Source: JACVRW01 sp038323835 (GTDB lineage Bacteria > Actinomycetota > Thermoleophilia > Solirubrobacterales > Thermoleophilaceae). From it: a stretch of DNA of 64,000 nt. A program made the position numbers and the translations under genes. The stretch is from NCBI GenBank assembly GCA_038323835.1, contig JBBQHI010000015.1, positions 11,728-75,727 of the forward strand, written 5' to 3'. The notes under the pieces were generated by a model. The model saw only the letters and a list, made by a program, of their open reading frames with translations. It made no database searches and was not told the DNA's origin. Position 1 is the stretch's first letter. Every line of letters begins with the position of its first letter. This document shows positions 24,409 through 33,375 of the stretch, piece after piece.

Positions 24409-24462
24409 GTTTTGCTACTTTTGTGCCCCCGCATCGACCCGACGGCGGAGGACCCCCACCCT

Positions 24463-26286
24463 ATGGAACCCGTATCGGCGCAGCCCGCGCGCAAGGGCAA
24501 GAAGGGCTCGCTCGAAAACCCGGAGGTCTACGAGAACGTGCCCGGGCACGTGATCCCGATCCTCGAGCACGAGTTCGACGACTTCGACAACGAGGCGGAG
24601 ACGTACCTCGCGGGCAACACCGAAGAGGACGAGTTCATCAAGTTCCGCCTGCGGCAGGGCGTGTACGGCCAGCGCCAGGCCGACGTCCAGATGATCCGCG
24701 TGAAGCTCCCCTTCGGCGGCATCACGCCGGAGCAGATGGAGACCTTCGCCGAGGTGGTGGAGCGCTGGGCCCCGCTCAACAAGGGCCACATCACCACCCG
24801 CCAGAACATCCAGCTCCACCACATCCCGCTGCGTGACGCCGCCGAGGCGATTCGCGTGCTCGGCGAGGCCGACCTGTCGTCGCGCGAGGGCTGCGGCAAC
24901 ACGGTGCGCAACGTGACCGGAGACCCGTGGGCCGGCATCTGCGAGGGCGAGCTCTTCGATCCCACCGCCTACGCCGGCGCCTACGTCCGCTACTTCGTGC
25001 GCCACCCCACCACCCAGCTGATGCCGCGCAAGGTGAAGACCGCCTTCGCGGCCACCGACGAGGACCGCGCGATCACCGGCATCCACGACGTGGCATATAT
25101 CCCGCGCATCCGCGACGGCGTTCGCGGGTTTGAGATGCGGGTGGGCGGCGGCACCTCGATCATGCCGCGGGTGGCCCCCACGCTCAGCGAGTTCGTGGGC
25201 GCCGACGACGGCGAGTACCTGAAGTGGGCCGAGGCCGTGTTCCGCATCTTCGACCGCCAGGACTGGCTGCGCCAGAACCGCGCCCGGGCCCGCCTCAAGG
25301 TGTTCGTGGACAAGTTCGGGATCGAGGAGCTCCGCTCGCAGGTCGAGGAGGAGCTGAGGGGCGACTGGGTGGAGGAGCGCGACTTCGATCCGCAGCCGCT
25401 GCTCTTCATCGACGACGAGCAGGCCTCCGCGCCGCCGGTGCCGTCGCGCTACTCGAGCCCGAACGGCGACCTGAGCGAGTTCGAGCGCTTCCGCCGCTCC
25501 AACGTGGAGCCACAGCGCCAGGAGGGCTTCTCGGCTGTCCAGATCAAGGTCCTTCGCGGAGACCTGACGCCCCACCAGTTCCGGGTGCTCGCCCAGATCA
25601 TGCGCGACCACTCCGCGGGCTACGCCCGCACGACCGTGCACCAGAACCTGGTGCTGCGCTGGGTCCGGAACGAGAGCGTGTACGACGTCTGGCGGGCGCT
25701 CTCCGAGCTCGGCCTCGGCGAGTCCGGCGCGGACGAGATCAACGACGTGGTGAGCTGCCCGGGCACCGACTCGTGCAAGCTCGGCATCACCAGCTCCATG
25801 GGGCTGAACCACGCCGTGCGCGAGCGCATCGAGGCGATGGAGATCACGGACCCGCTCACTCGGCGGGTCCACATCAAGATGTCCGGCTGCCCCAACGGCT
25901 GCAGCCAGCACCACATCGCGAACATCGGGTTCTACGGCGCGTCGATCAAGGTCGGCGAGCACACGATCCCCGCGTACGTTGCGCACATCGGCGGCACCTA
26001 CGAGGGCGGCGAGGTGGCGTACGGCACGCGCCTCAAGGTGCGGTTGCCCGCCAAGCGGGTGCCCGACGCGGTGGAGCGCTGGCTGCGCATGTACGAGTCC
26101 GAGCGCGAGGAGGGCGAGGCCTTCAACGACTACGCCACCCGGATCGGCGCGAAGCGCTTCGAGGACGAGGCGCGCGCACTTTCCCTGCCGGTGGAGTTCA
26201 ACCTCGACAACATGAACGAGTTCATCGACTGGCAGCGCAAGGAGACCTTCCAGGTGATCCGGGGGGAGGGCGAATGCGCGGTGTAG
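24463..26286 (+). CDS. Assimilatory sulfite (or nitrite) reductase, siroheme/4Fe-4S
   Basis: 607 residues from ATG 24463. Two ferredoxin-like half-domains (GHITTRQNIQLHHIPL and the later YARTTVHQNLVLRWV) and two siroheme domains are present. The cluster/siroheme cysteines are C432 and C438 (SCPGTDSCKLG) and C476 and C480 (SGCPNGCSQHH). It reduces sulfite to sulfide using ferredoxin or NADPH-derived electrons. Nitrite reductase is the alternative, but the following genes are APS reductase and ATP sulfurylase, which makes sulfite the likely substrate. First gene of a tight operon; the next ORF overlaps its 3' end by 13 bp. Confidence 0.9.
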   Translation: MEPVSAQPARKGKKGSLENPEVYENVPGHVIPILEHEFDDFDNEAETYLAGNTEEDEFIKFRLRQGVYGQRQADVQMIRVKLPFGGITPEQMETFAEVVERWAPLNKGHITTRQNIQLHHIPLRDAAEAIRVLGEADLSSREGCGNTVRNVTGDPWAGICEGELFDPTAYAGAYVRYFVRHPTTQLMPRKVKTAFAATDEDRAITGIHDVAYIPRIRDGVRGFEMRVGGGTSIMPRVAPTLSEFVGADDGEYLKWAEAVFRIFDRQDWLRQNRARARLKVFVDKFGIEELRSQVEEELRGDWVEERDFDPQPLLFIDDEQASAPPVPSRYSSPNGDLSEFERFRRSNVEPQRQEGFSAVQIKVLRGDLTPHQFRVLAQIMRDHSAGYARTTVHQNLVLRWVRNESVYDVWRALSELGLGESGADEINDVVSCPGTDSCKLGITSSMGLNHAVRERIEAMEITDPLTRRVHIKMSGCPNGCSQHHIANIGFYGASIKVGEHTIPAYVAHIGGTYEGGEVAYGTRLKVRLPAKRVPDAVERWLRMYESEREEGEAFNDYATRIGAKRFEDEARALSLPVEFNLDNMNEFIDWQRKETFQVIRGEGECAV

Positions 26287-26927
26287 AACATCGCGGCGGC
26301 GCCGGCCAAGCCGTCGGCTTGCGCCCGGCGGAGATAACGGCTGAGGAGGTGCTGGCCACCGCGGTCGAGCGCCACCATCCCAACCTGATCATGGCCTGCT
26401 CCTTCCAGAAGGAGGAGTCCGTGCTGATCGACATGCTTATGAAGATCGAGCCCTCGGCACGGGTGTTCACGATCGACACGGGCGCGCTCTTTGCGGACAC
26501 CTACGAGGTCTGGCGCAAGGTGGAGGACCGGTACGACCTGAATATTGAGGTGTTCGATGCATCAAGCATGAACGGTCCCTGGACCCCCCAGAACTGCTGC
26601 GGTCCCCGCAAGGTGGCGGCGCTCGAGCAGGCGCTGGACGGCGTGGACGCCTGGATCACGGGCATCCGCCGCGAGCAGTCGCCCACGCGCGCGGAGGCCC
26701 CGAGAGAAGAGTGGAACGAGGCCCGCGGCGTGTGGAAGTTCAACCCGCTTGTGGACTGGTCGGAGGACGACGTGTGGAGGTACGTGCACGAGCACGACCT
26801 GCCCTACCACCCGCTCCACGACCAGGGCTACGACTCGATCGGCTGCGCCCCCTGCACCCTCCCCGGCGCCGGCCGCGAGGGCCGCTGGGCGGGGCAGTCG
26901 AAGACGGAGTGCGGGCTGCACGTGTGA
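26274..26927 (+). CDS. cysH: Adenylyl-sulfate (APS) reductase, thioredoxin-dependent
   Basis: 217 residues from ATG 26274, inside the end of the sulfite reductase gene and preceded by GGGGGAGGG. A PP-loop-like core MACSFQKEESVLIDML is followed by FTIDTGALFADTYEV and ITGIRREQSPTR. The 4Fe-4S ligands specific to APS reductases are present: C108-C109 (NCCGPRK) and C191/C194 (GCAPC), with the catalytic ECGLHV (C213) at the very end. These cysteines favour APS over PAPS as substrate. The stop overlaps the cysD GTG by the GTGA arrangement. Confidence 0.93.
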   Translation: MRGVEHRGGAGQAVGLRPAEITAEEVLATAVERHHPNLIMACSFQKEESVLIDMLMKIEPSARVFTIDTGALFADTYEVWRKVEDRYDLNIEVFDASSMNGPWTPQNCCGPRKVAALEQALDGVDAWITGIRREQSPTRAEAPREEWNEARGVWKFNPLVDWSEDDVWRYVHEHDLPYHPLHDQGYDSIGCAPCTLPGAGREGRWAGQSKTECGLHV

Positions 26928-27880
26928 GCACGCGCGAGGCATCCGTATCCTCCCCCAGCCGGGATGCGGACCATTTGACCTACGAGATCTCCCACCTCCG
27001 CGCCCTCGAGTCGGAGGCCATCCACGTGATCCGCGAGGTGGCCGCGGAGCTCGAGCGCTGCGTGCTGCTCTTCTCCGGCGGCAAGGACTCCGCCGTGCTG
27101 CTCCACCTGGCCCGGAAGGCTTTCCACCCGGGGGCCCTCCCCTTTCCGGTCATGCACGTGGACACGGGTCACAACTTCCCCGAGGTGATCGAGTACCGCG
27201 ACCGCCTCGTGGCCGAGCTGGGCGCCGAGCTGATCGTGGCCCACGTGCAGGGCTCGATCGACAGCGGCCGGGTGGTGGAGGAGACGGGCCCGCGCGCGTC
27301 CCGCAACCGGCTCCAGTCCGTGACGCTCCTCGACGCGATCGAGGAGCACGGGTTCAAGGCGGCCTTCGGCGGCGCCCGCCGTGACGAGGAGCGGGCCCGG
27401 GCCAAGGAGCGCATCCTCTCCTTCCGCGACGACTTCGGCCAGTGGGATCCGAAGACCCAGCGGCCCGAGCTCTGGAACATCTACAACAGCTTCGTGAAGC
27501 CGGGCGAGCACGTGCGCGTGTTCCCGCTCTCCAACTGGACCGAGCTCGACGTGTGGCAGTACGTGCGGGAAGAGAAGCTCGAGCTGCCCACCATCTACAT
27601 GGCTCACCGGCGCGAGGTCTTCAGCCGCGACGGGATGCTCTACGCCGTATCGCCGTATCTCGAGAGGATGGACAGCGAGGAGCCCTTCGAGGAGTGGGTG
27701 CGCTTCCGCACCGTCGGTGACATGAGCTGCACCGGCGCGGTCCGGTCCGAGGCCGCGTCGCTGGAGGAGGTGGTGGCCGAGATCGCCGCCACGCGCATCA
27801 CCGAGCGCGGAGAGACGCGAGCGGACGACCGCGTCTCGGAGGCGGCCATGGAGGACCGCAAGAAGGAGGGGTACTTCTGA
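26924..27880 (+). CDS. cysD: Sulfate adenylyltransferase subunit 2
   Basis: 318 residues from GTG 26924, overlapping the cysH stop. It has the PP-loop ATPase motif LLFSGGKDSAVLLHLA and the CysD hallmarks: FPVMHVDTGHNFPEVIEYRD, FKAAFGGARRDEERARAKER, RPELWNIYNSFVKPGE and FPLSNWTELDVWQYV. It forms ATP sulfurylase with CysN, making APS from sulfate and ATP. Its C-terminus is the usual ITERGETRADDR and MEDRKKEGYF. Confidence 0.95.
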   Translation: MSTREASVSSPSRDADHLTYEISHLRALESEAIHVIREVAAELERCVLLFSGGKDSAVLLHLARKAFHPGALPFPVMHVDTGHNFPEVIEYRDRLVAELGAELIVAHVQGSIDSGRVVEETGPRASRNRLQSVTLLDAIEEHGFKAAFGGARRDEERARAKERILSFRDDFGQWDPKTQRPELWNIYNSFVKPGEHVRVFPLSNWTELDVWQYVREEKLELPTIYMAHRREVFSRDGMLYAVSPYLERMDSEEPFEEWVRFRTVGDMSCTGAVRSEAASLEEVVAEIAATRITERGETRADDRVSEAAMEDRKKEGYF

Positions 27881-27885
27881 GCGAC

Positions 27886-29166
27886 GTGGCCGCCACGAAC
27901 GGCCACCCGGCGCCCCCTGCCCTGTCCGAGCTCGTCCGCTTCGCCACTGCGGGGTCGGTTGACGACGGCAAGTCCACCCTGATCGGGCGGCTGCTCTTCG
28001 ACACCAAGTCGATCTTCGAGGACCAGCTGGAGCACGTGGAGCGCACCTCCCGCCAGCGCGGTGACGGCTACGTGAACCTCGCGCTGCTCACGGACGGCCT
28101 GCGCGCCGAGCGCGAGCAGGGGATCACGATCGACGTGGCCTACCGCTACTTCCACACGCCGCGCCGCAAGTTCATCATCGCCGACACCCCGGGCCACGAG
28201 CAATACACGCGCAACATGGTCACGGGAGCGTCCACCGCGGACCTGGCGCTGATCCTCGTGGACGCGCGCAAGGGCGTGCTCGAGCAGTCGCGGCGACACG
28301 CCTTCATCGCCTCTCTGCTCCAGATCCCTCACCTCGTGGTGTGCGTCAACAAGATGGACCTCGTGGACTATGCGGAGGACGCCTTCGACCGGATCCGCGA
28401 CGAGTTCTCCGGGTGGGCCTCGAAGCTCGAGATCAACGACCTGACGTTCATCCCGATCTCGGCCCTGCACGGCGACAACGTGGTGGACCGCTCCGAGCAC
28501 ATGCCCTGGTACCACGGCACATCATTGCTCTACCACCTGGAGCACGTGCACGTGGCCTCGGACCGCAACCTCGTGGACGCGCGCTTCCCGGTGCAGTGGG
28601 TCGTCCGCCCGATGAGTGACGAGCACCACGACTACCGCGGCTACGCCGGCGAGGTGGCCTCCGGGGTCTTCCGCGTGGGCGACGACGTGGTGGTGCTGCC
28701 CTCGGGGATTGAGACTCGCATCGCCGGGATGGACACCTTCGACGGCCCGCTCGACGAGGCCTACCCGCCGCTCTCGGTCACGATGCTGCTCGAGGACGAC
28801 GTGGACGTGTCGCGCGGGGACATGATCTGCCGCCCCAACAACCGTCCTCGCGAGACCCGCGAGGTGGAGGCGATGGTGTGCTGGATGTCCGAGCGCCCCC
28901 TCCAGCCCTCCGGCCGGTACCGGATCAAGCACACGTCGCGCACCGCCCTGGCGAAGGTGGACGCCGTCCGCTACCAGATCGACGTGAACTCCCTGCACCG
29001 GGACGAGTCCGCCAACAGCCTCCAGCTGAACGAGATCGGCCGCCTGGGGCTGCGCCTCTCCTCGCCGCTGTTCCTGGACGAGTACCGACGCAACCGGGAG
29101 ACGGGCAGCTTCATCCTCATCGACGAGTCGACCAACGACACCGTCGGTGCGGGCATGGTCCTGTAG
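27886..29166 (+). CDS. cysN: Sulfate adenylyltransferase subunit 1 (GTPase), no APS kinase domain
   Basis: 426 residues from GTG 27886, five bases after cysD, with AAGGAGGGG inside the end of cysD as ribosome site. GTPase motifs: GSVDDGKSTL, DTPGHEQYTRN and CVNKMDLVDY; switch region GITIDVAYRYF. Domains II and III follow. The protein ends at the EF-Tu-like domains (FILIDESTNDTVGAGM) and has no C-terminal APS kinase, so together with the cysH type the operon avoids PAPS. GTP hydrolysis drives APS formation with CysD. Confidence 0.95.
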   Translation: MAATNGHPAPPALSELVRFATAGSVDDGKSTLIGRLLFDTKSIFEDQLEHVERTSRQRGDGYVNLALLTDGLRAEREQGITIDVAYRYFHTPRRKFIIADTPGHEQYTRNMVTGASTADLALILVDARKGVLEQSRRHAFIASLLQIPHLVVCVNKMDLVDYAEDAFDRIRDEFSGWASKLEINDLTFIPISALHGDNVVDRSEHMPWYHGTSLLYHLEHVHVASDRNLVDARFPVQWVVRPMSDEHHDYRGYAGEVASGVFRVGDDVVVLPSGIETRIAGMDTFDGPLDEAYPPLSVTMLLEDDVDVSRGDMICRPNNRPRETREVEAMVCWMSERPLQPSGRYRIKHTSRTALAKVDAVRYQIDVNSLHRDESANSLQLNEIGRLGLRLSSPLFLDEYRRNRETGSFILIDESTNDTVGAGMVL

Positions 29167-29176
29167 AACACAGTCC

Positions 29177-30526
29177 ATGGCCGCACCACCGGGCCTCCCG
29201 CCCGGCCCCTCCGCGTCGAAGACGGTCCAGAGCGTCCAGTGGATCGTGCGTCCCACCGCGATGATGGAGCGCTGCCACCGGCGCTACGGCGACATGTTCA
29301 CGCTGCGCCTCGTGCACGAGGGCAACTGGGTGTTCCTCGCGCACCCGGAAGCGGTGAAGCAGGTGTTCACCGGCGACCCGCGGCTGCTGCACGCCGGCGA
29401 GGCCAACGTTGTGCTGCTTCCCTTCCTCGGCCGCAACTCCGTGCTCCTGCTCGACGAGCAGCCGCACATGGCGCAGCGCAAGCTGATGCTCCCTCCGTTC
29501 CACGGCGAGCGCATGCGCCGCTACGGGGAGACGATGGCCGAGGTGGCCGGGCGCGAGGTGGAAACCTGGCCGATGGGCCGGCCCCTGAAGCTGTGGCCGC
29601 GCATGCAGGCGATCACCCTCGAGGTGGTGATGCGCACCGTGTTCGGAGTGACCGGCACCACTCGCCTCCGGCGGCTGGAGGCGGCCCTGCGGGAGGTTCT
29701 CTCCTGGGGGTCCGATCCCCGCCGGCTCGCCATGGTCGCCGTGGTGGGCCCGCACCGGCTGTCCCGGGTCCCCGCGTTCCGCAGGGTCATGGCTCCCGCC
29801 GACGAGCTCCTGTTCGAGGAGATCCGCCGGCGGCGCTCCGCTTCCGACCTGGAGGGGCGCGACGACGTGCTCTCGATGCTGATCCAGGCCCGCGACGAAG
29901 AGGGCCGGGGCATGTCGGACCAGGAGCTCCGCGACGAGCTGATGACCCTGCTGGTGGCGGGCCACGAGACCACCGCCACCTCGCTGGCCTGGGCGATCGA
30001 GCGGCTGGTGCGCCATCCGGACAGCATGGAGCGCCTGCGCTCCGAGATCGCCGTGGGCGAGGACACCTATCTCGATGCGGTGGTGAAGGAGACGATGCGC
30101 CTGCGGCCGGTGCTCACCATCGTGCTCAGGCGCCTTACCGAGGACATGGAGATCGGGGGCCGGATGCTTCCGGCGGGCGCGACCGTGGCGCCGTCCATCT
30201 ACCTCGTGCACCGGCGCCCGGACATCTATCCCGATCCGCACTCCTTCCGTCCCGAGCGCTGGCTCGACCGGTCCCCGGGGACCTACACCTGGTTCCCGTT
30301 CGGTGGCGGTACCCGCCGCTGCCTGGGGGCGAGCTTCGCACTGTTCGAGCTGAAGGCCGTGCTCTCGGCCGTCCTGTCCCGGGTGGCCCTCCGCACCGCG
30401 GACCCGACCCCCGAGCGACCGGTGCGCCGCGCCGTCACGCTCGTGCCCGGGAACGGCGCCGAGGTGATCGTCGAGCCCCTGACCGCCGTGGGCCCCCCTT
30501 CCCCGCGAGTGGTCGCGGCGGCCTGA
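29177..30526 (+). CDS. Cytochrome P450
   Basis: 449 residues from ATG 29177 (an in-frame GTG at 29147 lies inside cysN). P450 motifs: I-helix AGHETTATSLAW, ExxR in VVKETMRLRPVLT, the PERF-like region FRPERWLDR, and the heme loop FPFGGGTRRCLGASFA with the cysteine thiolate at about C382. The N-terminus has no strong membrane anchor, typical of soluble bacterial enzymes. The closest-looking group is the CYP102/CYP110-like bacterial class with 'PPGP' at the start (LPPGPSASKTVQSVQW). The substrate is unknown. It starts 10 bp after cysN and could be the last gene of that transcript, although no functional link is evident. Confidence 0.9.
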   Translation: MAAPPGLPPGPSASKTVQSVQWIVRPTAMMERCHRRYGDMFTLRLVHEGNWVFLAHPEAVKQVFTGDPRLLHAGEANVVLLPFLGRNSVLLLDEQPHMAQRKLMLPPFHGERMRRYGETMAEVAGREVETWPMGRPLKLWPRMQAITLEVVMRTVFGVTGTTRLRRLEAALREVLSWGSDPRRLAMVAVVGPHRLSRVPAFRRVMAPADELLFEEIRRRRSASDLEGRDDVLSMLIQARDEEGRGMSDQELRDELMTLLVAGHETTATSLAWAIERLVRHPDSMERLRSEIAVGEDTYLDAVVKETMRLRPVLTIVLRRLTEDMEIGGRMLPAGATVAPSIYLVHRRPDIYPDPHSFRPERWLDRSPGTYTWFPFGGGTRRCLGASFALFELKAVLSAVLSRVALRTADPTPERPVRRAVTLVPGNGAEVIVEPLTAVGPPSPRVVAAA

Positions 30527-30552
30527 GGCGCCTGGACTAGCCTCTTCGCCTC

Positions 30553-31461
30553 GTGGATCCGCTCCTCATCGGTTTCGGCCTCGGCGTGGGTGTGCTCGTC
30601 GGGATGACGGGCATCGGCGGCGGCTCGCTGATGACGCCCCTGCTGATCCTCGTCTTCGGCGTGAATCCGATCACCGCGGTGGGCACCGACCTCGCCTATG
30701 CCGCCGTGACCAAGACCGTCGGGGGCTACAAGCACTGGCTACAGGGCACCGTGGACGTTCGCCTGAGCGCATGGATGGCGGTGGGCTCGGTGCCGGCCGC
30801 GGTGGGAGGCGTCGTCGTCCTGGACGTGTTGCGCGACTCGTACGGGAGCGGGTTCGACGACCTTCTGCTGAGGATGCTCGCCGCCGCGCTTCTTCTATCG
30901 GGAGCGGCCACGCTGGCCCGCACGTTCCTGAAGCGGTTCCAGGTGGAGGAGCGCTCACGGGTGCCCATGGAACTTCGGCACAAGGTCGGCGCGGTGCTGC
31001 TCGGCGCGTTCGTCGGCTTCGTGCTGGGTGTGACCTCGGCGGGCAGCGGCGCCCTGATCGCCGTCGGCCTGATCCTCGTGTTCCGCCTGGTGCCCACCCG
31101 GGTGGTGGGCACGGACGTCTTTCATGCGGCGGTTCTCCTCTGGGCGGCGGCGGCGGCTCACATCGTGTCCGGGAACGTGGACTTCGGACTGGCCGGGAAC
31201 ATCCTGATCGGGTCGGTCCCGGGCGTGTGGCTCGGAAGCCACTGGTCGGTGCGAGTTCCCCAGGCCACCCTCCGCGCGACGCTGTCGGCCGTGCTGATCG
31301 GGGCCGGCATGGCCCTCCTGGCCAAGTCCGGTCTCGGCATACCCACCTGGACCCTGGTCCCGTTCCCGCTCGCGGTGATCGTGCTGCTCGCGGTCACGGT
31401 CGTGCGCGACATTCGCAGTCCCGACCCGGACCCTCTCCCGGCCTCAGCGCAGGCGCGTTGA
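30553..31461 (+). CDS. TauE/SafE (TSUP) family membrane transporter
   Basis: 302 residues from GTG 30553. Two repeats of the family's glycine-rich first helix pattern are visible: GVLVGMTGIGGGSLMTPLLI near the N-terminus and VLGVTSAGSGALIAVGLILV near the middle, in a protein of about eight membrane helices. TSUP proteins export sulfite, organosulfonates or related anions, or import sulfur compounds. Its position after the sulfate-assimilation operon suggests sulfite or sulfur-anion transport; this is context-based inference. It overlaps the convergent hydrolase gene by 18 bp. Confidence 0.85.
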   Translation: MDPLLIGFGLGVGVLVGMTGIGGGSLMTPLLILVFGVNPITAVGTDLAYAAVTKTVGGYKHWLQGTVDVRLSAWMAVGSVPAAVGGVVVLDVLRDSYGSGFDDLLLRMLAAALLLSGAATLARTFLKRFQVEERSRVPMELRHKVGAVLLGAFVGFVLGVTSAGSGALIAVGLILVFRLVPTRVVGTDVFHAAVLLWAAAAAHIVSGNVDFGLAGNILIGSVPGVWLGSHWSVRVPQATLRATLSAVLIGAGMALLAKSGLGIPTWTLVPFPLAVIVLLAVTVVRDIRSPDPDPLPASAQAR

Positions 31462-33354
31462 CGCGGCCGCGGCCACGACGGGACGGGACGCCACCAGCAG
31501 GTTCAGCTTGGCCCGCACCCCGCGGCCGCCGAGGCGCCCGCGCACGCGGTCGGCCACGATTGTGAGCACGCCACCCGGCACGCCGCGCCCGGACACGCGC
31601 ACCCGGCCCCGCTGCTCCCGCTCGCCGAAACGGCGAATGCGCCCGCTCACGCGCACCCCGGGGACGAAGCGGAGACCCCTGAGCACCACTCCGCCGTTCT
31701 GCGCGATCCGGTAGGTCCCGCCCCGGAGGCCGCCGCCGCGCGCAATGTCGCGGCTCCGCGGGTCGAAGACGAGCTCGGTCACCGCGTCCTCCAGCACGTC
31801 GCGGAGCGTGAGCCTCACCGCCACCAGCGTCCGCCCGCGCAGGCCCGCGACGCCGGGGAGCTTCCTCACCCGTGACAGGCGAGTGGGCGGCGGGGGCTGG
31901 GGGAAGAACGCGCGGCGCACCTTCCCGCAGCGCGTGGGCACTCGGCCACCCCTGAAGAAGCGGTCGAACGCCCGGCGGGCACACGGGCTCGGATCGGACC
32001 CGAGCACCGAGTGGCCGGTGGCCGGCGCCACCACGAGCTGGGCCTGCGGGAACCGCGCGGCCACGCGCTTCGCGTTCTCCACCGGCGTGCGCAGGTCGTC
32101 CTCGCCGTCCAACAGGAGCACGGGCACGTTCGGGAGCGGAGTGGTGGCGGGCGGCGGCGGAGGGCTGGCCACGGGCCAGCGACCGCAGAGGGTGAGCAGA
32201 TCGCTGTCCAGCACGGTGGCGCGGTCGAACGGGAGGAAGTCCGAGTCGGGCCGAGCGGTCGCCACCAGCAGGGCGTCGCGGCGGCGAACCGCGGGGTCGG
32301 GCGGCGTGTTGCGGGCCCAGGGGAAGGGCGTCTCCTCACACGTGGTGGCCGCGTACAGCGCCGCGCTCAGGATGCGCGGGGGCGGCGGACGGCCGGCCAC
32401 GGTGAAGGTCCGCCGGCTGAGCCGCAGCAGCGGTGCGGGATCTCGTCTGAGGGCAGCGCGCACTGCACCCGGGAAGGCGGCCCGCAGAGCGGGATCGACA
32501 TCCCCCGCGATCAATATGCCGAGCAGGTCGTTGCGGCCCAGCGAAGTGCTCCGGGTGCGGCCCCGGGCGTCCACCAGCGGCCCGCGGAGCCGGCCGCGGC
32601 GGCGCATCTGCCCCACCAGCTCCTGGAGGTCCGCCACCGGATCGCGAGTGAACGACGAGCACGCGCCCCGGCACACCGCCCGGAGCGCCCGCGGCACCGC
32701 GGCGATGGTGTCGGAGTAGAGGGGGTCCGGGCCCGCGGCCTCCACCACCGAGTCGAGCGCGAGGCGCTCCACGTGGGTGGGGTAGCGGAGCGCGTAGGCC
32801 AGGGCCACCTTGGTCCCGTAAGAGGTGCCGAAGAGCGCGATCCGGTCGATCCCGAGCTCGCGGCGGATGGCCTCCACGTCCTCCACCGAGTCGGCCGTGG
32901 TGTAGAAGCCACGCCGCGACTGCAGGCCGGTGGCGCAGCGCCCGGCCGCATCCTCGGCGCTCAGCAGGTTGGCCTGCTCGAGCTCCCGGCAGCGGAGCGG
33001 GCCCGAACGCCCCGTCCCGCGCTGGTCGAAAACGATCACGTCACGGCTGCGGTAGGCCGGGAAGAGGAGCCCCACCCCGTCACCCGCGAAGGCCTCGGTG
33101 GCCGACTGCCCGGGGCCGCCGGCCAGCACGATCACCGCGCCGCGCGCGGGCTGCATTCGGGAGCGAATCCGCTTCACCATCAGGGATACCGTGCCCGGCC
33201 TGGCACCGGTGCGGTCCAGCGGCACCTTCACGCGGGCGCACGAGTAGCCGTACCCGCCGCAGCGCTCGAAGCGAGGCGCGGCGCGGGCCGGCGACGACGC
33301 GGAAAGTGCGACGCCGAGTGCCGCAAGGCCCACCAGCAGGTGGCGGCGAAGCAC
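31444..33354 (-). CDS. Secreted alpha/beta hydrolase, tripeptidyl-aminopeptidase-like, with C-terminal beta domain
   Basis: 636 residues. An N-terminal signal peptide (HLLVGLAALGVALSASSPARA) is followed by an alpha/beta hydrolase: VIVLAGGPGQSATEAF (oxyanion side), DVIVFDQRGTGRSG, nucleophile elbow LFGTSYGTKVALAYALRYP, acid DGEDDLRTPVENAK and histidine APATGHSVLGSD. This is the architecture of secreted proline-type aminopeptidases (SlpD/Tap-like) from actinobacteria. About 130 C-terminal residues after ARRAFDRFFRGG form a beta-rich extension not seen in the short members. The substrate is not predictable; peptides are the usual guess. Confidence 0.8.
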   Translation of the reverse strand: MLRRHLLVGLAALGVALSASSPARAAPRFERCGGYGYSCARVKVPLDRTGARPGTVSLMVKRIRSRMQPARGAVIVLAGGPGQSATEAFAGDGVGLLFPAYRSRDVIVFDQRGTGRSGPLRCRELEQANLLSAEDAAGRCATGLQSRRGFYTTADSVEDVEAIRRELGIDRIALFGTSYGTKVALAYALRYPTHVERLALDSVVEAAGPDPLYSDTIAAVPRALRAVCRGACSSFTRDPVADLQELVGQMRRRGRLRGPLVDARGRTRSTSLGRNDLLGILIAGDVDPALRAAFPGAVRAALRRDPAPLLRLSRRTFTVAGRPPPPRILSAALYAATTCEETPFPWARNTPPDPAVRRRDALLVATARPDSDFLPFDRATVLDSDLLTLCGRWPVASPPPPPATTPLPNVPVLLLDGEDDLRTPVENAKRVAARFPQAQLVVAPATGHSVLGSDPSPCARRAFDRFFRGGRVPTRCGKVRRAFFPQPPPPTRLSRVRKLPGVAGLRGRTLVAVRLTLRDVLEDAVTELVFDPRSRDIARGGGLRGGTYRIAQNGGVVLRGLRFVPGVRVSGRIRRFGEREQRGRVRVSGRGVPGGVLTIVADRVRGRLGGRGVRAKLNLLVASRPVVAAAASTRLR

Positions 33355-33375
33355 ACCGATAACCTACCCGGCCGC

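Noticed and set aside
24289..24462. In-frame N-terminal extension of the sulfite reductase gene
   Set aside because: It crosses the operator-like palindromes and AT-rich promoter region and has no family resemblance; ATG 24463 is preferred.
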